From Nostoc spongiaeforme FACHB-130 (GTDB taxonomy: Bacteria; Cyanobacteriota; Cyanobacteriia; Cyanobacteriales; Nostocaceae): a stretch of 64,000 nucleotides of DNA. The stretch lies in assembly GCF_014698475.1 (NCBI RefSeq), contig NZ_JACJTB010000014.1:62001-126000 (forward strand), written 5' to 3'. This document shows positions 1 through 7,695 of this stretch, piece by piece (position 1 is the first letter of the stretch; every line of letters begins with the position of its first letter). The notes under the pieces are model-generated. The model worked only from the letters and a program-made list of their open reading frames with translations, searched no databases and was not told the origin of the DNA. Made by a program: the position numbers and the translations under genes.

Positions 1-884
1 CCATCAAAAGTTTCGGCACCAATATTAGCCGGATGCAGTGCATCATCGTAGACTGAAATTAATGGGGAAGCGATTTCTTTGCCTAAATCATCAGGAGTAG
101 ACAGACTTTGCTTATCTAAAATATTTTGAGCGTTGAATAAATTAGAAAAAGCACCCAACAAACTTAAAAAAGCGTCAGGAGAGAAAACAACTAAATATTT
201 ACCAGACTTGACTTTTTCGTAGTTCAAGTGACTAATAGTTTTGTCTGCGGCTTCTTTGATGCAACCATTGATATCAAGCTCATCAACACTACGGCTAATT
301 CTAAAACTATTCCCGCTACGAGGTTTTTTATCTTCTTCTTCTGTTTTGCTGTACAGATAAACTGATGCTATGGAGTGAGACTCGGTTCTGACTGCACCAT
401 CACTATTAAGATAAAATCTGTCAATATCTCTTTGTGCTAAACCGTTGTAAGGTACGCCTTGAATTGCTGGATGAGCCGACAGTAATTCTTTTTCTGCTAC
501 TAGTAATTTTTCTATTAATTCAGAAACTGGGGCTTGGGGTGCTTTATCTTCTGATGGATGAGCAATCGGAACTGTTGCTTCTGGACTAAAATCTGGAACG
601 TTTTCTTTGACACCAAAGAAACTAGCTTCGTAGGCAGTTTTTAATGCTAATTCTAAGCCTTTGGGGTCTACATCTGTAGTGCTGGTAATGCCAATTGTGT
701 TTTGTTCATTCCAAACACGCACGGTAACACCAGAGCGATTGGAAGCTTTAACTTGTTTTGGCTCACCCTGATCTACTTGTACACTCGTTTCGTCTATGAT
801 TGAGCCATAAATGTCAAATTTTTTGATGCCAAGTTTATCAGCGTTTTCCTTGGCGTAATTGGAGATTTCTGTGATATTAGGCAT
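1..884 (-). CDS. TldD/PmbA family protein (PmbA/TldE-like), 3' end cut by window edge
   Basis: The reverse strand is open from an ATG at 884 to the window edge, giving about 294 residues without a stop. It begins MPNITEISNYAKENADKLG and continues with a GVTVRVW segment typical of the PmbA/TldE half of the TldD-TldE family. TldE homologues partner with TldD in a heterodimeric metalloprotease that matures peptides and degrades unfolded peptides; this half lacks the HExxxH metal site. It lies 94 bp downstream of tldD on the same strand, so the two are probably co-transcribed. The C-terminus is missing only because the window ends. Confidence 0.85.
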   Translation of the reverse strand, partial: MPNITEISNYAKENADKLGIKKFDIYGSIIDETSVQVDQGEPKQVKASNRSGVTVRVWNEQNTIGITSTTDVDPKGLELALKTAYEASFFGVKENVPDFSPEATVPIAHPSEDKAPQAPVSELIEKLLVAEKELLSAHPAIQGVPYNGLAQRDIDRFYLNSDGAVRTESHSIASVYLYSKTEEEDKKPRSGNSFRISRSVDELDINGCIKEAADKTISHLNYEKVKSGKYLVVFSPDAFLSLLGAFSNLFNAQNILDKQSLSTPDDLGKEIASPLISVYDDALHPANIGAETFD

Positions 885-914
885 AGTCAAATTTTAGATT
901 TTGGATTTTAAATT

Positions 915-964
915 AACCGCAGATGGACGCGGATGGACGCAGATATCTGTGTACATCTGTGGTT
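915..964. repeat. Short inverted repeat between tldD and pmbA-like gene
   Basis: AACCGCAGATG at 915-925 pairs with CATCTGTGGTT at 954-964 with one mismatch. The interior repeats GGACGC(G/A)GAT. This is the style of small dispersed repeats common between genes in Nostocales. No function is visible. Confidence 0.5.
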
Positions 965-978
965 TGATATATGGATAA

Positions 979-2451
979 TTAACGTCCACCTACTGTTATG
1001 GAATCAACTTTGATGTGTGGTTGTCCGACTGTGGTGTAAATACTGCCGCTAACGGAGCCACAGAAGCCAGGTGCTAATTCTAAATCTTGGGAACACATGG
1101 AAATTTTATTCATAATTTCCTTGGCTTCACCGATTAAAATTGCTCCTTTTAATGGCTTGGTAATTTTGCCGTTTTCTATTAAGTAAGCTTCATCAACACT
1201 AAAGTTAAATTGGCCTGTAGCGCCAACACTACCACCGCCCATTTTTTTACAGTAAATGCCTTTATCAATGGAGGCAAATAAATCTTCGTTGGTGTATTCG
1301 CCAGTGGCAATATAAGTGTTACGCATCCGGCTGGCAGCAGCAAAGGTATAATTTTGGCGGCGGCCGCTACCTGTTCTGGGGTGTCCGGTGCGCCAAGAAC
1401 CTGCTCTATCTGCTAAGAAGTTTTTGAGAACGCCTTTTTCTATGAGTAATGTTCTTTGTGCCGGCATACCTTCATCATCCATATCGATTGTCCCGAAGGC
1501 ATAATCAGAACGTCCTTCATCCCAAGCTGTTAGACTTTCGTGAGCAATTTTTTCACCTTTTTTATCAGCAAATGGGGTAGTGTTACGCTCGATTTGGGTG
1601 GTTTCTAGTAAGTGTCCGCAGGCTTCGTGGAAGATTACGCCGCCAAAGTGATTGGCCATGATGATGGGGTAAGTACCAGATTCCACATAATCTGCATACA
1701 GCATTTTGCCAGCAGATTCGGCTATCTGCTCGGCGGCTTGGGTGTAGTCCCAAGTTCTGAGAAAGTTAGCATCGCTGGTATTGCCTGCACGTTCACCGAT
1801 GGAAGAACGATTGGCACCATCGGCAGACAACAAGTTAAATCCTACCGATTGGGTGAGGCGAATGTCACGGGCAAAGGTGCCATCACTAGATGCGACTAAA
1901 ACTTCTTGCCAATCTCGGAAATAAGTGGCGCGGCGAGATTGGATATGGCTGGCTTTTTTGTTCAGAGCCGCAGTTCCATCTAAGAGAACTTCGCCCATTT
2001 CGCGGATAGAGCTACACAGTCCTAACCAACCATCTTTGCCTCGTTTGCTGGCGTAGTCGCGCAATAATTCCAGGTTGATTTCTGGGATGAAGGAATAGGG
2101 GGCGGGTAGTTGTAACCCTAGAATAGAAAGTCCTTTTTCTAAAGCTGCTTTTAACCCAGTAAAGGAAAGGTCGTTGGTACTAACATAGCAGTCGGCTTTG
2201 CCACGAAATACTCTCACACCTGCGCCTGTGGCCAAACTGGGTGAAATGCTGGTGATGGCATCGTCTTCTGCTAAACAACTAATGTAGTTGCGGCGCTCTA
2301 AGAAAAATTCGATGAAGTCAGCACCGGCGGCGCGTCCTAGTCCCAAAAGGGTTGCCAGGGGGGCTTCCCATGTTTCATCGAATCGTTCTGTTGTGGAGGA
2401 GTATTTTAAAGTTGGTAGTTGGTTCGAGAGAAGTAGGGTACTTGTAAGCAT
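979..2451 (-). CDS. tldD: TldD family metalloprotease
   Basis: A 490-residue protein with the TldD metal-binding motif HEACGH (His275-Glu276...His280), followed by LLETTQIE, and the conserved C-terminal [12 protein letters not shown] stretch. Length fits the family (about 480). With its TldE-like partner just downstream it would form a cytoplasmic heterodimeric protease; in E. coli the pair processes microcin B17 and helps degrade CcdA. The start ATG at 2451 is the first in frame. Upstream lie twin palindromes (2580-2625) and a MITE-like element, so its promoter region has been reshaped by repeats. Confidence 0.93.
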   Translation of the reverse strand: MLTSTLLLSNQLPTLKYSSTTERFDETWEAPLATLLGLGRAAGADFIEFFLERRNYISCLAEDDAITSISPSLATGAGVRVFRGKADCYVSTNDLSFTGLKAALEKGLSILGLQLPAPYSFIPEINLELLRDYASKRGKDGWLGLCSSIREMGEVLLDGTAALNKKASHIQSRRATYFRDWQEVLVASSDGTFARDIRLTQSVGFNLLSADGANRSSIGERAGNTSDANFLRTWDYTQAAEQIAESAGKMLYADYVESGTYPIIMANHFGGVIFHEACGHLLETTQIERNTTPFADKKGEKIAHESLTAWDEGRSDYAFGTIDMDDEGMPAQRTLLIEKGVLKNFLADRAGSWRTGHPRTGSGRRQNYTFAAASRMRNTYIATGEYTNEDLFASIDKGIYCKKMGGGSVGATGQFNFSVDEAYLIENGKITKPLKGAILIGEAKEIMNKISMCSQDLELAPGFCGSVSGSIYTTVGQPHIKVDSITVGGR

Positions 2452-2579
2452 GGGTAGCCTCGTCTGCTGGCTGAATTTCAGGAATTTAACTGAAAAATCC
2501 TAGTGTGTTAACTCTAGCAAATTTACCCAGGATGGAGGGAATGGGGAATGGGGAGTAGGGAATAGGGGAATGAGTTTTT

Positions 2580-2625
2580 CCATGTATATACATTGAGTCA
2601 ATCAAAATATCCATGTATATACATT
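2580..2625. promoter_or_regulatory. Two identical palindromic sites 31 bp apart (operator-like)
   Basis: CCATGTATATACATT occurs at 2580-2594 and again at 2611-2625. The core ATGTATATACAT is a perfect 12-bp palindrome. Start-to-start spacing is 31 bp, about three helical turns, as expected for cooperative binding of a dimeric repressor on one DNA face. The sites lie about 130-175 bp upstream of tldD and just past the 3' end of the TetR-type gene. The cognate protein is unknown; the adjacent TetR regulator is an obvious candidate. Confidence 0.45.
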
Positions 2626-2639
2626 AATTGCAACGTTAA

Positions 2640-2758
2640 TAGGACTTACGCACAGGGTCTGGAAAAACGTAGACGCGAAGCGGCTTCCCGGAGGGTACCA
2701 CAGAGGCGCAGAGGTCACGGAGGAATGAGAGTTTAAGAGAGTTCTTGCGTAAGTCCTA
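2640..2758. mobile_element. MITE-like element, 119 bp, 13-bp terminal inverted repeats
   Basis: TAGGACTTACGCA at 2640-2652 is perfectly mirrored by TGCGTAAGTCCTA at 2746-2758. The interior has no ORF and holds rearranged cyanobacterial short repeats (GCGAAGCGGCTTCCCGGAGG). A degraded copy of the right end is present at 35613-35667. No transposase of the matching family lies in the window, so it would be non-autonomous. Confidence 0.65.
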
Positions 2759-2786
2759 GTTAAAAAAGTTTTTCTCCCTCTCTTCC

Positions 2787-3692
2787 CTATTCCCCACTCC
2801 CTACTCCCGACTCCCTTTCTAGGTTGCTTTGACGGGCGAAGATTTCGATCATTTCGCTGCGGGTAAGGTTATTTTCAGCAGCTAATTCTGCGAGTTTTTC
2901 CCAGGCTGTATCTGTGAGTCGAATCGACCTTAACTGTTTAGGTTCTGATCTGTAGTCTGTTTGGAATTTACCGGAGGATGTACGTTTGCGTCTTGGTGTT
3001 TTCTGTCTTGTACCAGTATATTTATCTGCAAGTTCAGTTTTAGGAGTTAGGTTAATGGTGATTAAGTTAACTAAGTTATCAATTAGGCGATCGCTCTCCA
3101 TTGGCATAATCTCTTTACCATGCAGCATGTGCTGAGTAATCATAAAATGAACTAATGTACCAATAAAAATACGTGCAGCTGCCTGGGGGTCAGGTAATTG
3201 AAGTTCTGGATGGGCGGCAAAATATTGACTAATTAAATCTAAGCCCGATTTATCGATATTTTTGAGAAATACTTGGGCTAGTGACGGAAATCGCCCAGAT
3301 TCACCAATAATCAATCTGATTAAGCCGAGAAATTCTGGTTCGCAAGTAACTTCATCTAAAATACCCTTCGCTACAAAACGCAACACGATTTTAGGGTCGC
3401 CTTGGTGAAATTCTGGGTCTTGGGGGTTCAACAATGGCAGACATTTTTCTCCTACTAGTCGCTCAACTAATGCTGCAAATAATGTTTCTTTATCTTGAAA
3501 ATAGCTGTAAACGGTTGTTTTAGATACTCCGGCGGCAGATGTCACTTTATCCATTGTTGTGGCTGCATAGCCATTTTCCAGAAATTCTTGGATTGCACCA
3601 GCGAGAATAGCATCGACTTTCTCGGCTGAACGGTCTGGATTATCTTGCTCTATCTGTCTTTTTTTATATTTCATGTCTTGATTTTTCGTCAT
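2787..3692 (-). CDS. TetR/AcrR family regulator with C-terminal ribbon-helix-helix-like extension
   Basis: The N-terminal ~80 residues are a typical TetR DNA-binding domain: AILAGAIQEFLENGYAATT leads into a helix-turn-helix at about 46-65 (DKVTSAAGVSKTTVYSYF). A ligand-binding region follows to about residue 210. At 301 residues the protein is about 100 longer than usual. The tail (about 251-291) contains RSIRLTDTAWEKLAELA and NLTRSEMIEIFARQSN, which resembles a CopG/ribbon-helix-helix motif. It is transcribed away from the devBCA-like operon across a short intergenic region, so it probably regulates that exporter. The joining of two DNA-binding folds is unusual and is inferred by eye. Confidence 0.85.
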   Translation of the reverse strand: MTKNQDMKYKKRQIEQDNPDRSAEKVDAILAGAIQEFLENGYAATTMDKVTSAAGVSKTTVYSYFQDKETLFAALVERLVGEKCLPLLNPQDPEFHQGDPKIVLRFVAKGILDEVTCEPEFLGLIRLIIGESGRFPSLAQVFLKNIDKSGLDLISQYFAAHPELQLPDPQAAARIFIGTLVHFMITQHMLHGKEIMPMESDRLIDNLVNLITINLTPKTELADKYTGTRQKTPRRKRTSSGKFQTDYRSEPKQLRSIRLTDTAWEKLAELAAENNLTRSEMIEIFARQSNLERESGVGSGE

Positions 3693-3745
3693 TTATGATT
3701 CTCCCCATACCCCTATTCCCTAAAAAAGAAATTTTTGGATGACTC

Positions 3746-3775
3746 TTGACATTATTGTAATGTACGGTTTAGTTT
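3746..3775 (+). promoter_or_regulatory. Probable devB promoter with overlapping palindrome
   Basis: TTGACA at 3746-3751 is a perfect -35 element, with a weak -10 (TAGTTT, 3770-3775) 18 bp later. ACATTA-TTG-TAATGT at 3749-3763 is a perfect inverted repeat overlapping the -35. A repressor bound there would block polymerase; the divergent TetR protein is the natural candidate. The promoter argues that devB starts at the downstream GTG, not at 3739. Confidence 0.5.
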
Positions 3776-3834
3776 ATTTACAGATAATTAAACAATATAG
3801 TTTATTTAGCGTCCTAAACGAAAGGGGGCTTACA

Positions 3835-5130
3835 GTGAGTAATGCAGTAGCTAGGGGTTCCGCATACTTCAAACCTAATTCTCGCCAGCTAATAATGTTG
3901 GCAGCTGCTTTAGGTATTGCGATCGCAGGTTATAAATTTTGGCAAGTGCAATCAACGCCCACTCAGAATACAGCCACAACCGAGGTCAGTTTACCGCAAA
4001 TTAAGACGGTGACGGCGTTAGGGAGACTAGAACCCAAGGGACAGGTAATTAAACTTTCGGCTCCGGCGGCTAGTCAAGGTAGTCGAGTTGAGAAGTTGCT
4101 GGTAAAAGAAGGCGATACAGTCAAAGCTGGGCAATTAATTGCAATTTTAGATAACCGCGATCGCCTCCAGGCAGCTTTGCAAGAAGCTCAAGAAGCTGTA
4201 AAAGTAGCGAGGGTAAATTTAGCGAAAGTGCAAGCGGGTGCGAAACAAGGTGAAATTGCCGCCCAACAAGCCGAAGTTGCCCGTGTACAAGCCCAAAATC
4301 TCGGTGAAGAAACAGAACAAAGGCAAACTATTGCGCGGTTAGAAGCACAATGGCAAGGTGAGACGACTGCTCAACAAGCAACAATCAAAAGATTAGCAGC
4401 AGAATTAAAAAATGCTGAAGCCGAATTCCGTCGTTATCAGCAACTTTATTCCGAAGGTGCAATTTCCCTTTCTACCTTTGATAGTAAACGCTTGAGTGTA
4501 GATACAATCACCCAGCAGTTGAGTGAAGCCAAAGCCAATCTGAACCGCATAGATAGTACTGGTAGCAAACAAATTAGTGAAGCTAAGGCAGTTTTAGGGC
4601 GAATTACGGCAACAGGTAGCAAGCAAGTCCAGTCAGCCGCAGCCAGCTTAAATAGTATTGCCGAAGTCCGCCCCGTAGATGTACAAGCCGCAAAGGCAGA
4701 AATTAATCGGGCAGTTGCAGCCGCTAACCAAGCCAAGGCAAACTTAGATCAAGCTTATGTGCGATCGCCCCAAGAAGGTGTAGTCTTCGATATTCATACA
4801 CGTTCTGGTGAACTAGTATCTAGCGATGGCATCGTGGAAATTGGACAAACTAACCAGATGTATGCAGTTGTAGAAGTTTATCAAAGTGATGTCAGCAAAA
4901 TTCGTCCGCAACAAAAAGTGCAAATATCTAGCAACTCTCTCCCTGGTGAATTGTCGGGAACAGTAGATTGGATTGGCTGGAAAGTCCAACGACAAAATGT
5001 GATCAACACAGATCCCAGCGAAAATATTGACTCTAGAGTGGTGGAAGTTCATGTGCAACTAGATGAAGCTTCCAGCAGCAAAGCCGCCAAATTTACCAAT
5101 TTACAAGTCAAAGCGGTGATTGAACTATGA
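3835..5130 (+). CDS. devB: HlyD-family membrane fusion protein (DevB-like)
   Basis: Periplasmic adaptor of a DevBCA-type exporter. The GTG at 3835 is preferred because AAGGGGG lies 6 bp upstream and a promoter lies inside the longer frame that opens at 3739. From this start (431 residues) the protein has an N-terminal membrane anchor (LIMLAAALGIAIAGY), a first lipoyl half (VEKLLVKEGDTVKAGQLIAIL), a long alpha-helical hairpin rich in Ala, Gln and Glu, and a second lipoyl/beta-barrel part (YVRSPQEGVVFDIHTRSGELV). DevB homologues link DevAC to a TolC-like outer-membrane channel. Its stop overlaps the devC start (ATGA). Nostocales carry several paralogues, so a heterocyst glycolipid role cannot be assumed. 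Confidence 0.87.
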   Translation: MSNAVARGSAYFKPNSRQLIMLAAALGIAIAGYKFWQVQSTPTQNTATTEVSLPQIKTVTALGRLEPKGQVIKLSAPAASQGSRVEKLLVKEGDTVKAGQLIAILDNRDRLQAALQEAQEAVKVARVNLAKVQAGAKQGEIAAQQAEVARVQAQNLGEETEQRQTIARLEAQWQGETTAQQATIKRLAAELKNAEAEFRRYQQLYSEGAISLSTFDSKRLSVDTITQQLSEAKANLNRIDSTGSKQISEAKAVLGRITATGSKQVQSAAASLNSIAEVRPVDVQAAKAEINRAVAAANQAKANLDQAYVRSPQEGVVFDIHTRSGELVSSDGIVEIGQTNQMYAVVEVYQSDVSKIRPQQKVQISSNSLPGELSGTVDWIGWKVQRQNVINTDPSENIDSRVVEVHVQLDEASSSKAAKFTNLQVKAVIEL

Positions 5131-6305
5131 CAGGAATTATTCAAGAACTGCAACGCCGCACACCTTTGGGATGGCTGCAACTCAGTCATCATAAAAGCCG
5201 CTTGTTAGTTGCATTAGCTGGTATTGCCTTTGCTGATGTGCTGATTTTTATGCAGCTAGGTTTTCAAAATGCACTGTATGACAGCAACACCCGCCTAAAT
5301 CGCGCCCTCGTTGCAGACATTATTTTGCTCAGTCCCCAAAGCCGGAATATGCAGAATTTAGCGACATTCTCTCGGCGGCGACTGTTGCAAGCCGCAGATG
5401 TACCCGGTGTGAAATCAGCTACAGCCATGTATATCGGTTTATTGACTTGGAAAAATCCCCAAACCCGCAGCAAAACCTCTATGCAAGCCATTGGTTTTAA
5501 CCCGGAACAATCCGCCTTAAACATTCCCGGAGTTCAAAGCCAATTAGACAAAATTAAACTACCAGATACCTTCATTTTTGATCGCGCATCCAGAGGTGAA
5601 TATCAAAAAGTTGTTCAGCAACTTGATGCAGGTAAAACTGTCACCACAGAAGTAGATAAACACACGATAAATCTGAGTGGTGGATTTACATTAGGCGCAT
5701 CATTTGGTGCTGATGGCACATTAGTTTCTAGTGATGAAAACTTTCTGCGCTTATTTCCGAGAAGACAAGTAGGCAGTATTAATCTCGGTTTAATTAATAT
5801 TCAACCAGGTTATGATGTCCAACAAGTTGCAGCAGCATTAAAATTACATCTCCAAAGTGAAGATGTCAAAGTATTAACCCGCGCAGAATACATCAAATTT
5901 GAAGAAGATTATTGGAAAACCGAAAGTCCCATTGGTTTTATCTTCAGTTTAGGTGTATCAATGGGTGTGATTGTAGGTGTGATTATTGTTTATCAAGTCT
6001 TATCAACTGATGTGAATGCTCATATTAAAGAATATGCCACATTTAAAGCAATGGGCTATCGCAATTATTACTTACTCGGAGTCATTTTTGAAGAAGCAAT
6101 TATCTTAGCCGTCTTGGGGTTTATTCCTGGCTTTATCTTCCCATTAGGACTTTATCAATTAGCTGCCACGGCGACAAACTTACCCATATATATGACAGCA
6201 AGTCGGGCATTATTCGTATTGATTTTAACAATAATGATGTGTAGTTTATCTGGAGCGATCGCCACTCGCAAACTCCAATCCGCCGACCCCGCCGATATGT
6301 TTTAA
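5127..6305 (+). CDS. devC: ABC transporter permease, DevC-like
   Basis: A 392-residue MacB/FtsX-type permease: one N-terminal transmembrane helix (LLVALAGIAFADVLIFMQLG), a large periplasmic domain, and three C-terminal helices (about 270-290, 315-345, 360-380). The segment INAHIKEYATFKAMGY-like (VNAHIKEYATFKAMGYRNYYL) is characteristic of DevC. The start overlaps the devB stop by four bases, implying translational coupling. It works with DevA (ATPase) and DevB (adaptor) to export lipids or other hydrophobic products across the envelope. Confidence 0.9.
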   Translation: MTGIIQELQRRTPLGWLQLSHHKSRLLVALAGIAFADVLIFMQLGFQNALYDSNTRLNRALVADIILLSPQSRNMQNLATFSRRRLLQAADVPGVKSATAMYIGLLTWKNPQTRSKTSMQAIGFNPEQSALNIPGVQSQLDKIKLPDTFIFDRASRGEYQKVVQQLDAGKTVTTEVDKHTINLSGGFTLGASFGADGTLVSSDENFLRLFPRRQVGSINLGLINIQPGYDVQQVAAALKLHLQSEDVKVLTRAEYIKFEEDYWKTESPIGFIFSLGVSMGVIVGVIIVYQVLSTDVNAHIKEYATFKAMGYRNYYLLGVIFEEAIILAVLGFIPGFIFPLGLYQLAATATNLPIYMTASRALFVLILTIMMCSLSGAIATRKLQSADPADMF

Positions 6306-6358
6306 AAACTCATAACTCTCCGCGTCTCTGCGCCTCTGCGTGAGGTAAAAAACTCGAT

Positions 6359-7081
6359 ATGGAAACTAATTACTCCTCTAAACCTGTTATATCCATCCAA
6401 AATCTTGACCATTACTTTGGTCAAGGGCAACTGCGGAAACAAGTATTATTTAATATCAATCTCACCATTAACGCTGGTGAAATTATCATTATGACTGGCC
6501 CTTCTGGGTCAGGTAAAACTACATTATTAACCTTAGTAGGTGGCTTGCGGTCTGCCCAATCTGGTAGTTTACAAGTATTAAATCGAGAACTTTGTCATGC
6601 TAGTAGTGAAGAATTAACCCAAGCTCGACGCAGTAATGGATATATTTTCCAAGCTCATAACTTGCATGGTAGTTTAACAGCAATTCAGAATGTACGTATG
6701 GGTTTAGAAGTGCATCGTGGAATTGCACCCCAAGAAATGCTGACACGTTCCCAAGCAATGTTAGCCGCAGTTGGGTTAGAACATCGCCTGAATTACTATC
6801 CTGATAGCCTTTCTGGGGGACAAAAACAACGGGTAGCGATCGCCCGTGCTTTAGTAAATCAACCTAAAATAGTCTTGGCAGATGAACCAACAGCAGCCCT
6901 CGATAAACAATCTGGGCGCGATGTGGTGGAATTAATGCAAAAACTTGCCAAAGAGCAAGGCTGTACAATTTTGCTAGTCACCCACGATAACCGTATTTTA
7001 GATATTGCTGACCGAATTATTTACATGGAAGATGGACATCTGGTGCGAGATGGGGTGAGTGCTGTAGCGATGGAAAATTAA
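6359..7081 (+). CDS. devA: ABC transporter ATP-binding protein, DevA-like
   Basis: A 240-residue ATPase of the LolD/MacB/DevA group with Walker A (GPSGSGKTTLL), ABC signature (LSGGQKQRVAIARAL), Walker B (IVLADEPTAALD) and H-loop (LLVTHD). It lies 53 bp after devC; the gap contains a short GC-rich repeat-like stretch (CTCCGCGTCTCTGCGCCTCTG). It powers the DevBC complex from the cytoplasmic face. Order B-C-A matches the devBCA operon known in Anabaena. Confidence 0.92.
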   Translation: METNYSSKPVISIQNLDHYFGQGQLRKQVLFNINLTINAGEIIIMTGPSGSGKTTLLTLVGGLRSAQSGSLQVLNRELCHASSEELTQARRSNGYIFQAHNLHGSLTAIQNVRMGLEVHRGIAPQEMLTRSQAMLAAVGLEHRLNYYPDSLSGGQKQRVAIARALVNQPKIVLADEPTAALDKQSGRDVVELMQKLAKEQGCTILLVTHDNRILDIADRIIYMEDGHLVRDGVSAVAMEN

Positions 7082-7176
7082 GCTATTCTGCGTTGAATGT
7101 ATTCACATCTTGCACCAAGTGATGAGGGAATTGCGATCGCCTACAATATAAACATAAAGCGATTGTTTAAACATAT

Positions 7177-7365
7177 ATGGAAAAACTAAACATCAAAGAA
7201 GAAGCCAAAAAATTAATTGAGCAATTGCCAGATAATTGTACATGGGATGACCTAATGTATGAGATTTATGTCAGACAAGTAATTGAGGCTGGACTTGCTG
7301 ACTCTCAGGCTGGTAGAGTAACTTCTGTACAAGCAGTTAGGGCAAAATTCGGACTACCAGAGTGA
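7177..7365 (+). CDS. Small antitoxin-like protein of a ParE/RelE-type pair
   Basis: A 62-residue acidic protein (MEKLNIKEEAKKLIEQLPDN...) of the type found immediately upstream of RelE/ParE toxins in cyanobacteria. Its tail IEAGLADSQAGRVTSVQAV resembles antitoxin C-termini that end with a short toxin-wrapping segment. Its TGA overlaps the GTG of the following toxin gene by four bases. The toxin is frameshifted, so the antitoxin is probably an orphan. Confidence 0.6.
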   Translation: MEKLNIKEEAKKLIEQLPDNCTWDDLMYEIYVRQVIEAGLADSQAGRVTSVQAVRAKFGLPE

Positions 7366-7647
7366 AAGTTTTTTGGACAGAAACAGCTATAGAAAACTTA
7401 TCAGCTATCTACACTTAACATTTCCCAAAACTCACCACAATATGCAGCAAGGATAGTAGACCGAATTACCAGACGTTCGGAACAAATTGCTAAATTTCCT
7501 TTATCTGGCAGAATTGTGCCAGAGTTTGAAACAGAGCAGATTCGTGAAGTCATTGAAGGTTCATATAGAATTATTTATTACATTAAGCCTGAACAAATAG
7601 AGGTTTTGGCTGTTATACATGGCTCGCAGCAATTCACACAGGTGTAG
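7362..7647 (+). pseudogene. Frameshifted RelE/ParE-family toxin
   Basis: From GTG 7362 the frame reads VKVFWTETAIENLSAIYT and then hits TAA at about 7419. In another frame the same protein continues ISQNSPQYAARIVDRITRR...GSYRIIYYIKPEQIEVLAVIHG and stops at 7647. Joined, these give a normal-length (about 94-residue) ParE/RelE toxin. One indel near 7412-7421 separates the two halves. An A/T-rich stretch lies there, so a sequencing error remains possible. Confidence 0.75.
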
Positions 7648-7674
7648 GTTGGGTGGAGGAACGGAACCCAACAT
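7644..7674. repeat. Dispersed GTAGGTTGGGT...ACCCAACA repeat
   Basis: GTAGGTTGGGT (7644-7654) faces AACCCAACA (7666-7674). The same palindromic family occurs at 11734-11766, 57957-57988 and, inverted, at 58085-58116. It overlaps the end of the broken toxin gene. Such elements are widespread in Nostocales; function unknown. Confidence 0.6.
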
Positions 7675-7695
7675 TCACGCATACTTCTGTTATAT

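Noticed and set aside
3739-3834. Extra 32 residues at the start of the DevB-like frame
   Set aside because: A promoter and a palindrome lie inside this stretch and the GTG at 3835 has a strong ribosome site.
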